A stretch of DNA of 64,000 bases from Aphrophora alni (GCA_963513935.1 OY740769.1:104325762-104389761), one strand, 5' to 3'; shown: positions 49,692 to 61,591, counted from the first letter of the stretch. Numbers and translations are program-made. The notes: generated from the letters alone by a model not told the origin.

Positions 49692-51716
49692 CTGAACCAC
49701 AAAAACAAGGTACAAAACTAAAACTGCAATATATTTATTATTTCAACCCTTTGTAGATTTCGATGATATAATCTTCATCTTTAGAGGTTTAGCAAAACTA
49801 AAGATAAACCTAAAGCTAAGTGTCAAGTAGTAGCCCTCCGACTCTTAACTGCCTAATCACAACGTCTTGCCTCAGGTAAATGACCCAGATTTGGAAAGGT
49901 CAATGCTCTTATCAACTTTATGATCTACCTGGTCCAATAAACTAATATACTAAACCAACAAGTAATTACACAACATAGAACTATAATTTAAGAAAATATA
50001 AAATAAAATACCCAACAAATAACCTTATCATCATGAAAAATAACTTAAAATTTACTCTTAAGCCAATAGAAAATAAAAATGAATCAAATAAAATTAAACA
50101 AATTATAATGATTTAAAATAAATAAATGAAATAAAAATTGAATATATTGTATATATAACATATAATGTTTCACATTTTTGCATTATCGCTTTCAAGTCTT
50201 AATAGAAATCATCTAATAATTTCCGATTATGTCGTCAGTAACCAGTAGTATAATCCCAGTTGCGATTGGGAAGTTTTAGTAGTCATCTGCGGTTACATTA
50301 GATTATCGACGAAGTATTGAACTTTGGATTGATGATTTAATATGGAACAAAATGTGAGATATTCAAAGCAAGAAATATAAATCACATACATTTAATTATT
50401 TCTACATAACATGGTCAGGAACATGTGTCTTATTATAACAACATTTTAGGTTTGAGAGGATTATTTTTGAATGACTAATATGGTCAATCTGACAATGCCG
50501 TTAGTTCGAATCATAGAAAAAACATCTGATAAGACTGTTCAGACCAAACCATTTGAATTGGTTCTGCCGACTAAGAAAAAACCTTCTATAAGCTTCTAAA
50601 TTAATGATGTCTTGCCTCATCAGGATTCAAAGCCACTTCTCAAGAAAACTCCAAACGATGCAGTCTCTCTAAGTTAAGAAAGATTATCGCATGGTTGGGA
50701 GATGATTATTTTAAAATCTTAGATTATAGTACAAGTTGTTATTCTAATAGAATATCAAAGTCCAGTAATCAATTAAAAATAATATTAAATTTGGAGCAGT
50801 TAAATTACATTAGAAGTTGATAATAAATGTTAATTAAAATTTTAAATGAATAATCAATATATTTGACTTTGGGGAAATTTGTGTTAGCTGTTAAAAAAGG
50901 AACTTGGAACATTTATTTCCTTTGGTTACAACATTTTATGAACATGTGTTGAGGTTGTTTGATATGTGTTAGTATTAAGTATCTTTTTTGTTCTAAATCT
51001 TAAAATAAATGTATGCATTTCAGATATCACAATATTTAATTTAAATACATTCTTCCAAAATATCGTTACCGGATGTACATGAAAGATTACAAACATATAG
51101 ACACATGTTCTTCAAATTTCATAACTTTGAGTTAGTTATATTACAGTTCAAGGAGGGGGGGGGGGAACACTGGGCATTTAATCGTGCTGAGTTTCCTTTA
51201 CTTTTTTTTTCCAACTTGGAAGTACATCTTATTGAATTATATTTTAGTCTATGTGTTATGTATACAACATATTCTAAATTCCATTCGTATTTCATTTATA
51301 CATTTTAAAATCATTACAATTTGTATGATTCATTTTAATTTTTAATTTTCTATTGGTTTAAGAGTCATTTCCAAGTTATTTTTCAGCATGATAAGGTTAT
51401 TTGTTGGTCTATTTATATTTTCGTAAATTATAGTTTAGTGTTGTGTATTTGTTGGTTTAGCATATTAGTTTATTTTACTAGTAGTCCTTGAGGTTGCCAA
51501 GAGCAATGACCCTTTCAAATCCGAGTCAGTGACCTGAGGCAAGACAAATGTGCCTCTTTGTGATTGGCCAATTAAAAGTGCCACTTAACTTTAGGTTTAT
51601 GTTTAGTTTACCTGTAAACTTCCTAGGATGATACTATATCATTGAAATATACAAAGGGTAATTTTATACACATACTGAATTTATTACATTATTAGTTTTG
51701 TGGTTCGGAGAAAAAC
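49692..51716. repeat. 2 kb inverted repeat with about 290-base arms
   Basis: Left arm 49692 to about 49985 and right arm about 51435-51716 are imperfect inverse copies; landmarks are TCTGAACCACAAAA with TTTTGTGGTTCGGA, CAACCCTTTGTA with TACAAAGGGT, and GACCTGAGGCAAGAC on opposite strands. The 1.4 kb between them is unrelated AT-rich sequence. It could be a fold-back element or two inverted copies of one repeat whose 3' ends point outward. No target duplication was identified. Confidence 0.75.
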
Positions 51717-52160
51717 TTGTTTCCTACAGAAAAACTAGAAGTGGGGTTAACCAGCAGAGATAATAGAGAAATAAAAAATTTCTCATTTTCTAAAAATGGA
51801 ATTATTCAAGAACTTAAGTTTTTAAATTTCTACAATTTCCAAAGCTATCATCGAGAAGAAGATAACCATACGAATACCATAGGAAAGAAATCAGGAGACC
51901 AGGTCAACCACCATTAGAGAAAATATTCACCACATAGAAAAGAATAAGCACAAAAATTCTAGAACAAGCAAAGAAGTACCACTGAATAGCAAGGTCCAAA
52001 ATTAAACTTTTATTTTGATCATTATTAAAAAGTGAATTCAGTTTATTTTCCATATAATATAAAGTTTTCATACGGCATTATTTATTTTTAAGAAAAAAAT
52101 AGATATTGGTGTTTTATAACATTTTAATATTGATTTGGCTGTGTATGGAATTTATTAATA

Positions 52161-53178
52161 CAGTAGAACCCCTCAAACTCGACATAATGTGGACTTTAAG
52201 GTTGTCGAGTTTGGGGGTTGTCGAGTTTTAGGGAACTTTGGTATTTAATGGTTAGGTTTGCAACAAATACTCAAAAATTTTAAATAACTACATTTATTGA
52301 TTATCAATGATTAAACGTTTATTGCAAAAAAGTCCCTGCCTGACAACAAAAAAATAGTGTGTTCAATCACACATTAAAATAAAATTTATCGATCGGTCAA
52401 ATGAGATTTAAAAAGTGTTGGCCTTGTACAATAGGTTTAGTAAACTAAAAAGACCTATCCTAATATGCTGTAATAAAATTTACAGTAAAAAACAGACAGT
52501 CCATTAAATATTTTTAAAGATTAAAACAATTTTAGATAAAAAAAAAACATTAGAGCAAAGTTAGCATTGTTTGAAAAAACTTTTGATTGATATTTGTTTT
52601 TCATTTTCGACTGGACGTCTGGCAGCTTCATCTCGAAGTCGCCGAAGAAAAAGAATGTCCATACCAAACACGGTCCAATACAAATGCTATAAATTGAACT
52701 GCTGATCGCATATAATTAAGAGTCGGGTCATTTTTCTCACATGGTTAAGACCTTTATTACAAAACTTGAATCATAGTTCTACGACGCTCCGTTGAATTGT
52801 TATGACAAAAGACTTGCCGCTTACTTTAATGGAATCGGTGCTAATGACCGGTAGCATCCGGGTGGTTAGGCGCTTGGGTTTACAACAATATGAATGTTTT
52901 GACAACAAATATTTAGGGCTGTCCCGGTCTACCTGGACCCTTTATCTTTAACTTGGCCTCTACTATACAGTAGGATTAGAAAGTGGCTAGACAAAGGAGC
53001 ATCCCTCACAGCTGTATAAACAAAAGTAACAAGCCTCAACCTCCGGGCATCTGGCAGGCGCACATGGCGTAAAACAATGCAGTGAATGACCTTGGAAATC
53101 CCATGCTCCTTGTCACTGGCCCTGTCGAGTTTGACGGAATGTCGAGTTTGAGGGGGTCGAGTTTGAGGGGGTCTACTG
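52161..53178 (-). mobile_element. Internally deleted Tigger-type element
   Basis: TA at 52159-52160 and 53179-53180 flank CAGTAGAACCCCTCAAACTC and its inverse form. The motif GTCGAGTTTG(A/G)GGG is repeated two to three times at each end, giving compound terminal repeats. Within, the minus strand at 52561-52659 encodes FLRRLRDEAARRPVENEKQI followed by SIKSFFKQC and a stop, typical of a Tigger transposase C-terminus. The rest of the transposase is deleted. Confidence 0.8.
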
Positions 53179-53510
53179 TATTTACCATATATAAATTTTC
53201 ATTGTAATAACAATTTGTTTAAAGTGTGTTAAAAGTAAGGACTGTTCATTTAAACAACAAAACTTGCCATTCTCTTGTTATAACCCAGACTGTTGTTAAG
53301 TTAATGGTATTCAACTGTTTCAAATCTTTTCAAATTGACATTTTTTGAGAAAAAAGTAGTGTACTAAAATAATTAAGAGTAGAAAAAGTAAAATTATTAT
53401 TAATTGATTGAAACATTTATTTCAAACTAAACAAATTTATTTCTCGGTTTCTTCAAAAAGTGATGAATAAATTTTCATAGTTGATATTCTTACCAGACTG
53501 CAGTGGCGGC

Positions 53511-53640
53511 TGGTGCTTGAAAAACTTGGCAGTTTCAAGTGTTTTAAATAACATATTACAACACTGTAATGTTGCTTTTATTATTAGTAAGAGAAATATA
53601 ATTTATGATTGCCTCGGCTGCCAGTCAAATGTAAATTAAA
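53511..53640. mobile_element. Possible hAT terminal end
   Basis: CAGTGGCGGCTGGTG at 53511 is like the terminal repeat of many arthropod hAT elements. It lies 3 kb beyond the 3' side of the hAT transposase at 56508-58470, so it may be the outer end of that copy, with the Tigger-type element at 54363 nested between. No opposite end (the inverse) was found. Confidence 0.4.
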
Positions 53641-54154
53641 TAGGAATAATATTATGAATATTAATATGATTTTGATAATTTAAAAATAAATGGTTAACAA
53701 TAATAAATAAATGAAACTCGGGTTAACAAGAAAGAACAAGAAAAGTTTACCTTTATTAACAAGGTAATATGTTATTCACAATTAGAGCAGGAGCTCAATA
53801 AAATATAAATCAAATTATCAAAGTTATTTGTGCTTTGCACTCAATTATTACGATTCAGTTCAGTTCTTTAAATACTATCAGAGCACACACAGTAACAAAA
53901 ACAAAATTAAATAATAGATATATATACAATGTGGTATTAAATCATAGGAGTCATTAGAGTCTTATCTCGGGGGTTAACACATTTAAAAGGGGTCGTGGCA
54001 CTTTCCAACCATTTACATTAAAAGGGATACTTAAATTATTAAATAATGATATTTACATAATGATATGAAACAATGGATGATGATTAGATTATACATGAGA
54101 TCAATTATTAATAGTCTTAGTAAGGTTAAAATTCTTAACCTAGGCTTGAATCAG

Positions 54155-54155
<1 letters not shown>

Positions 54156-54217
<62 letters not shown>
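54156..54217. repeat. AT microsatellite
   Basis: Uninterrupted AT dinucleotide run of about 62 bases. Confidence 0.95.
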
Positions 54218-54220
<3 letters not shown>

Positions 54221-54362
54221 GGTTAAATTAATAAAGTCACATAAATTATAATGATTCATTAAAGTTTCTTATCGTTTTTTTTTAAAGATCACTAAGTTTA
54301 TAAATTATTAATTAAAAATTCGGTTAAATCTGTTCAGATGGGTTAGTCACTATTTGAATGTA

Positions 54363-55456
54363 CAGTACTACCTCGTTTATCCGGACCTCATTCAACCGGA
54401 TGTCTGGATTATCCGGATCGATCCGGTACAAAAAATAAAAAATTTAATCAAGGATAAAATAAAGCAAAAGCTTAAAGTTTCAAAATATTTTAATAATTAC
54501 TGTATTTTGAATAATATTTATAATAGGCCTATTTTGAAACTTTAAGCTTTTGCTTTATTTTATCCTTGAATATGGAGTTTCAACAAGAAATATCTACTAT
54601 TACATTAATGTTGATAAAAACGTGATTTCCTCACCACTACAGTGTCGCCTCGAGGTATTATTAGGGCGGGTTGTTAATGTACTGGGAACAGAAAGTGGAG
54701 GAGCAATGACCTCTGCGTCACCATACCCCTACCCCGATGCGGCATGACAGTGTGAAATAAATACAAACCAGGTGCATGTTTACAACGCATCATAAACCAT
54801 CATGTCATTTTTACAACTTTATTGTTGTCGGGTTGCTAAGACTCAAGGGTGTAAATCAGTAAATGTGAACATTTTGTCACATCTTAAAGCGGTGCCGCCA
54901 GCTTTGGGAACCCCTGTTCTTTTTTTTGACAGTTGACACATCACATCCCCAGTCGGGAGTATCGAGGACGTGAATGAGAATCGGCATAGTATTTAGAGGT
55001 GGGCGTTGTTACTGCTATTTATTTATATTCGTGTGTTAGCGTTTGTGCGTGGAAATGGCGACGAAACAAAAACGTAATGTGCTTGCAATGGCCCAAAAGT
55101 TAGACGCATTGAATCGTATAGACAGGGCCGCATTGAAACGTAACACCAAATTAAAACAGGAAGATAAATGACTTTTTTGTAAATAACAACTAAACCCTGT
55201 GTAAATTAAAAGCATGTGTAAATATTTCAGGTGTGTAAATAAAATGTTTTTCATCATTTACAGTACATTGTGTAATTTCGTGTATTGTGTAAATTGAATG
55301 ACTGTGTAAATATTGTGTTTTTTCATGACTTATAAATGGTAAGTTATCATTTTATATTTTGTTTTATTTATCTTTCTATAATTTCGGATTATCCGGATTT
55401 TTGATTAACCGGATCACTTCCGGTCCCAATTAGTCCGGATAAACGAGGTTGTACTG
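54363..55456 (+). mobile_element. Internally deleted Tigger-type element, copy 2
   Basis: TA at 54361-54362 and 55457-55458 flank CAGTACTACCTCGTTTATCC and its inverse. It is the same deletion derivative as 9487-10599 in the opposite orientation: both keep the palindrome, the open frame with EYGVSTRNI (here 54550-54747) and the transposase stub (here 55055-55171, MATKQKRN). The two copies differ by small changes only, so they spread after the deletion. Confidence 0.85.
55055..55171 (+). pseudogene. Tigger transposase N-terminal stub, copy 2
   Basis: A 38-codon frame from ATG at 55055 with AMAQKLDALNRIDRAALKR, ending at TGA. It equals the stub at 9756-9890 apart from a few substitutions and a small indel near the 3' end (KLKQEDK then stop). 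Confidence 0.75.
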
Positions 55457-55458
55457 TA

Positions 55459-56507
55459 TATAATAAATGGGTAGATCTCACCAATATATATTCAGCTAGG
55501 AGAGATAGTTATTAGAAGTCCCCTTCAATGGAGAATGTTGCTCTAGGCCTGAACTTTGTCACTAGGCCTTAAATTAAAATTTCCTCCGGCTTCAGAAAAT
55601 ACATGCGTTTAGTTTTAAAATCCTGGGGGGACATATTGGAATACAAGAATAGAAAACCTAAGCCTTTTAGAAACCTTTCTAGGCCACATAAATCGTTGCA
55701 CTTATTACTCACTGCACTTCTTATGTTAGTTCTAGTATGCACTTAAGGCTAATACAATAGGTTTATTTAAATTAAAATGATTCTTTAACATAGTTTAATG
55801 TTATTGGTTAAGTTAGATTAGGGATATAGTTTTATGGCTTACTTTTACCAGTTTTAGAAATTTAAATTAAAATATTGGCCAAATTGCATAATTTTGAATG
55901 AATGCACTGATATTGTACTATTCGAAAATGTGCATTGTGACATCAGAGGGCATTGGTTTCTATACATTCCTCGATCGATTCAGCTGATTTAGCTTGCTAA
56001 ATGAATCAATGCTTTAGGCCGATTCTGGTCGATTTGAAACCTTTCTCTTGTGGAAAGTCTAACTAATTAATGTTAATTTAGGTTTGTGATAATAAATCGT
56101 CGGATGTATTTAGAAATCGGTTTTCATGTGTGCCTTAGTTTCGTTTGTCCCAAATAGTCATATAAATTATTATTTTGACCGTTAACCTTATCGCTGTACT
56201 GAAAGCAGAACGAAGTTCAAACTTTTGCCGCTAGGTATCGTAAGCTGTCGGTTTCATTGATAAATGCATTAGTATGCCGTGTATCAGTCTTAATTGCAGG
56301 CTTGATTGAAGCGAGTTGTTGCAATATATATATAATAACATATATGTTTGTATTATAGATTGTACTTTTGAATTGGAGTCCTGTACAATAAACTTAGCAT
56401 CATTTCAAACACATATTTTTATTAAGGATATAAATTAGAATAAATTATTAAACTTACATTATTTGAAAAGGAAGTATATTCATCGTTTTTTCTGGTGGGG
56501 GAACTTT
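55459..56507. other. Sequence of unknown nature
   Basis: Possibly the 3' flank of the hAT element. No coding region was recognised. Confidence 0.3.
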
Positions 56508-58470
56508 TCAATAACTTTGATTGAAATCATGGATTTCCATGATGGGATCCTTTTCTATTGACAACATGGCCAATGCTGACAGTCTCTCCTCACCCATAGT
56601 ATTTTTTAGAAAAGTCTTAATTCTTTTGAGAGTTGAAAACCAACTTTCTGCTTCAGAACTCGTCATAGGTACAATGATTAAATGTCTAATAGTTTAGGTA
56701 CAATGATTAAATGTCTAATAGTTTAATAACTTCACTGAAAGTGTGATGTAAGTCACATTCCTTGAGAAAACTAAACAAACTAACTGCACCTTACATTGCC
56801 CTAAACTCATGTGCACTATAGATAGTTTCAAGCTCTATTCTAAGTTTTTTTTAAATTCAGACATAATCCTCACAAACAGCTTTAAAGCTTTTTATGGGAA
56901 CAGTAAGGAAAAATCGGAGAATTTATTAGCTATAAATAAAGTCGCTCCTGCAAGATGTCCAGAGAATTGAAATCTGTCACGTGAATTGGTTTGGGTTTAA
57001 AATCACGTCACACACTTCCTTCGCTTGTCTTTTCAATTAATTTTTGTTAGTCTTTCTTCTCTTTAAAGAGCTATCTTCCTTTATAGAGTTTCTAATTCTT
57101 GAAATGTTTTCTTCAAACATATCAAGACCTCTCTTTGTAACAGTTAGATCATTTTTCACTTTTTGTAAATTTCCAACAAACGAGTTAACAAATGGCATTA
57201 TCTTGCGAAAAAATGAAAGCCAAAGTATAAAAAGGTAGGATTCTGTAATGTTATTAGTTGACCTGATGTCTGACCTAAAGTACTGTCATTTTTCACATAA
57301 TCCGATTTAAGTATGATCTCCATATATTTGATAAAATCCTGTCAGTGATCATGAATCATTGTAACACTTCTTGATTGAAAATTCCACCTGGTTTGAGTCG
57401 ATCTAGGCAATCTTTTTTTTACTTCATCCAGGATTGATGTCCTTTGTGGGCTTGTCGAAAAAATGTACATACTCCCTGAACTTTCGCAAAGAAAATTCTA
57501 ACATCCCAATCTACAGGCTGCTCATATCATTACTAAATTGAGCTGATGTACATGACAGTGAATGTATTGTGTATCAGGATATGTTTTCTGAACTACAGCT
57601 TTGACACCATTAGAAACACCAGCCATTACTGAACCGCCATCATATGTTTGGGCTATAAGTTCGTGTGGAGTTTCGTCAAGTTTTTGTTTTGACAGTTCAT
57701 TTAATATACATAATGATGCTGCATAATGATTTGAAGGATTTAAAAGTGACCAAAATCTCTTTACTGGTTTGTTTCTGACACTGTATCTATAAATTATAGC
57801 CATTTGGAACACATTAGATACATCACTTGTTTCATCAGCAATTACAGCTACAAAGTTTGCTTCTTTGATCTCCTGTATAATTTTTTCATGACAGACCTCT
57901 AACATAATTTGCAAAAGTTCATTTTGGATGGTTTTAGATGTCTCCTTGAACACTGTAGCACTGTCTAGATCTAGATGGCTCTTACGAACTGCATCTAATT
58001 CAGCACTGAAATTAATTAACCCTTTAAACACACCAGGATTACTTGACTCATTCTCTCATCACGACCTCTTAATGCCATTTCAAATGCACTACAAAATCGA
58101 ACACAATTTATAATAATACTTAAAACATATCTATTTTGTTTTACCCGTTCATTATGTGTTGCAATGTTCATCCTGTACACACTATTTAATTGTTCTGCTA
58201 CATTAGTTGTCCTGAAAAAAGGCTAATTGTAAGTTTTTTTTTATGTGCTTAGCTGATGCTTCATGTTTTGTTATTCTATCACCAATATGATTTAGATCTT
58301 TAAATCCTATCTTAACCCATGTGTCTTCTCCACCAAGCAATAAACAGGGGAAACAAAATAATGCCAATTTTAATTCACAGCCACACAACCAACTGCGCTT
58401 TTTGTATAAATCCGAATTAAATTTTCTGTTAAAAAACTATCTTCTAGTTTGGACAATTTGGGTAAAACCA
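56508..58470 (-). pseudogene. hAT transposase (TTF-type zinc finger, DUF4371-like), broken
   Basis: On the minus strand, in order: a TTF-type zinc-finger region (LYKKRSWLCGCELKLALFCF then PCLL, about 58430-58203), NERVKQNRYVL, a long open piece at 58031-57522 with NFVAVIADETSDVSN (catalytic Asp), NPSNHYAASL, AQTYDGGSVMAGVSNGVKAV and HCHVHQLNL, then SPQRTSILDEVKKRLPRSTQ and TRWNF after frame changes, and finally the hAT dimerisation tail VPMTSSEAESWFSTLKRIKT with ALAMLSIEKDP, stop at 56508. Frameshifts near 58210, 58050 and 57500 and several stops break it. A 29-base tandem duplication lies at 56668-56725. It is not functional. Confidence 0.85.
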
Positions 58471-59607
58471 GAAAGGTAGGCCTACCCAATCGTTTAATTT
58501 CACATTTTTCACCTTAACGGTTACTCCTAATAATTTCTTCTTTCATAATAATAATTTAATTAAAATAATTATTAATAGTTAAGATGAATAATAAAAATTA
58601 TAGACTATTTTACGTGGAAAAAAAAGATATTATGAACAAAATGGTTCATCTTGAAATATTAATAATTAATAGTTAATGAATAAACTTAATAAAATTCAAT
58701 ATTAAATGATAGATTAATAATAAATATATTAATAATAAATTTAACTGTGAAGTAAAATTGAATAAAACAATTATTAATGATCAAGATGAACAATAAAAAT
58801 TAAAAATTATTTGTTGTAAATATGTTTGAATTGAATTTAAATGGAGCATGGTGACATTAATGAACACAGCTATGCCCCTTCTCATATATAGATTGCACTT
58901 GCGAACTTAAATACTACTTGCTCTGTTGTTCTCATATAAAAATACTTTTTCTTTGTAATTGTTAATGTTAGACATGACACAACAATCTCTCCTTCAACAT
59001 TTATTCTTAAAATATCATTAAAATGCTAGTCGATATAAAACAAATTGATTGCATTTTTTGCAAACTTCAAAATTGTTTGCAAGGTGTCAAAACTATCTGT
59101 CAATTTTTTTTATACTTTATTAAGTATGAAGAAATCACTGAAAAAATTTCCAAGACATTGAGTAAAGGGAAAAAAATATGGGATGGTTTTTGAAGATGTT
59201 CACGTTGGTAGACTGATCATTTCTTGTAGAGCCATATAAAAACGAACTTTTTAAATCAGTTTCAGGAGGTATGAATTGAACAAAATGGCCGTCAGCCCTC
59301 TGACTATTAAGTTAGTCTGTATGTATGTATATATACAGAGTGACAAGATTAGTATTGGTTACTTTTTTTTGAGTTTTTTATCACTATTTCAATTATTTTT
59401 AAGCACATGACCGTTGTTAGCTCTGTATTTGGATTTTAAACACTTGATATGTTTATTGCCATAATATAACATTCTCTCTGTTCAAACATCATTTTAAGCT
59501 GCCTAAGTACTATTGCCAGACCTTGAAACCGAAACAGGTGTGTAATTCATAAATTACTAGTGTGGCAATTTTTAAATTGAATTTTTGCTTAAATTAAACA
59601 AAATCTC

Positions 59608-59608
<1 letters not shown>
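58471..59608. other. AT-rich sequence, nothing recognised
   Basis: Possible 5' flank of the hAT copy; no terminal repeat matching 53511 was found. Confidence 0.35.

Positions 59609-59679
<71 letters not shown>
59609..59679. repeat. AT microsatellite
   Basis: AT run with one G interruption near 59663. Confidence 0.95.
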
Positions 59680-60092
59680 AAACATTTTCCTCTTTGATAA
59701 AACTTGGGCTGTTTATTTTTAACAAATTATTTACCAATAAATTTCTTATTTTTTACATTTCTATTGGAAAATATACACATCAGTAATAGTTGAACTGAAA
59801 TTCCATCTTGTTTCTTTTCTACTGGTAAATTTAACAATTGTATCAAAAATTCTTAAATCACACTTCTGTCTTATATTAACCAATTTTTTTTTCATATTAT
59901 AGAGAAAAAAAAGGGGAAAAAAATGTAATTAAGGGTTTCTTTTAAAAATTTGATTTTAAAAGATGAGTACATTTATTAGATATTAGCAAAAATTGAAGTA
60001 ATTGAAATATGTGTACATTTAAAAAAAAGGGAATCCATAGCTTTTTAATATCAATTTGTGATTAAAACAGCATTATAATGTATTTGTTTAAG

Positions 60093-61229
60093 ATGTCGAG
60101 TGATCGTGGAACAACTGGAGATGTTAATAATAGCACAAACAGTAAAACATATCAAAGTCAAGAGACATCAAGTTTTGACATGGTTGTAAGTAAAGATTGC
60201 ATTAATAGAATAATTGAAAACATAGAAAGACAAGAGCAGTGTTTGTCTCCAAAATCATTCAATGCACGGAATTCATCTCAAAGAAAAAATAGCGTATACT
60301 CTTGCACAAAATGTGGCGATCATTTTGGCGAAACTGAACTTATTGTAATACGCAAACAAAAATCTATTAGTAGATTTGAATGTCATATTTGTGATAGATA
60401 TTTTGCATTTAAGGAAACTTTAGATACTCATTTACTGATTCATACTGGTGTTACTAATCCGTACAAATGTAATTTATGTGAATTTGCTTGCAATTCTAAT
60501 AGAAAATTGAGACATCATATGGTGGTTCATAAAGGAGTAAAACCGTACAAATGTGATGTATGTGCTAAAGCATTTGTAACAGAGAAAAAATTTAATGTAC
60601 ACACGCGAACTCATAGTAGTAAGAAACTTTATAAGTGTGAGCTGTGTGATAAAACATTTGTAAATAGAGGGGTGTTAAGTAGTCATAAAATTACACATTT
60701 GGATGTACTTAGATATAAGTGTAATTATTGTGATAAAAGTTATAAGTATAAGGGTGGTTTGACATTGCATAATCAAGTTCATCATACTGGAATGGAGCGT
60801 AAATATATTTGTGAACTTTGTGGTAAATCCTTTATGCTTCGTGCAACATTAGTTGCTCATAAATCTACACATCCTGATGGTAAACCGAAAGAGTGTGATA
60901 TTTGTAATAAAACATTTCTACATAAACGTGCTTTAGTTGATCATAAGAGATCTGTGCACATACAAAATACGGTATATCAGTGCGAGTATTGTGGGAACAA
61001 TTTTAACAATTCTTCTGCATTAAAACGACATATAAAAAGTCATTCTGATGAACAAAAATATAAGTGTAATATTTGTGCCCTGTTGTTTACACAAAAATCT
61101 ACCTTAAAGACGCATACAATGGTTATACATGCGGGGATAAAACCTTATTCATGCCAACTTTGTGGACAAACATTTAAATGGAAACAAACTTTTGACAAAC
61201 ATAAATTAAAATGTGTTGATAAACAGTAA
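60093..61229 (+). CDS. Zinc-finger terminal exon 3 (10 fingers)
   Basis: Preceded by ATTATAATGTATTTGTTTAAG, almost the same as before 32675, and open in phase 0 for 378 codons. The first codon is itself ATG, and another ATG is at 60078, so a spliced or a self-starting form are both formally possible; splicing is favoured by analogy. The N-terminal part carries MVVSKDCINRIIENIERQEQ and a lone CTKC pair, closely like exon 1. Nine C2H2 fingers and a last C2HC finger (QTFKWKQTFDKHKLKC) follow. It lacks the duplicated three-finger block of exon 1, and its fifth finger is a fusion of exon 1 fingers 8 and 9. Likely a nuclear DNA-binding protein. Confidence 0.85.
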   Translation: MSSDRGTTGDVNNSTNSKTYQSQETSSFDMVVSKDCINRIIENIERQEQCLSPKSFNARNSSQRKNSVYSCTKCGDHFGETELIVIRKQKSISRFECHICDRYFAFKETLDTHLLIHTGVTNPYKCNLCEFACNSNRKLRHHMVVHKGVKPYKCDVCAKAFVTEKKFNVHTRTHSSKKLYKCELCDKTFVNRGVLSSHKITHLDVLRYKCNYCDKSYKYKGGLTLHNQVHHTGMERKYICELCGKSFMLRATLVAHKSTHPDGKPKECDICNKTFLHKRALVDHKRSVHIQNTVYQCEYCGNNFNNSSALKRHIKSHSDEQKYKCNICALLFTQKSTLKTHTMVIHAGIKPYSCQLCGQTFKWKQTFDKHKLKCVDKQ

Positions 61230-61591
61230 TTTCAATAATTTAATTAACCTTAGTGAACCACACAACTGTATAATGTGAAATCTACTCACTTGTGTTGGTG
61301 ACTACTCTGGTATGCCTTATTATTACATTAATAGTAAATTTTATTTAGAGCTCAAATATTGAAATTACAATTTTTCAATAATTTGTGGAATAACTGTAAT
61401 TTTTTATCATAGAGAATTGGAGTAGGTATCATTATCACTATTGGGAAACGTTTATCTAAATTCAGTGTTTTGTAATTTGAATTTCTCAAAAGTTTCGGTC
61501 AAGAAATTTACTTTAGAGGAAAAGTAAGGTTCATTAATGAAGTATTCTATTTTGAATACTTTGTAGTATTATGGTACAAGGTTGAAGTGTA

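Noticed and set aside
50500..50530. TTAGTTCGAATCATAG as a possible tRNA T-arm
   Set aside because: No matching acceptor stem, D-arm or anticodon arm could be folded around it.
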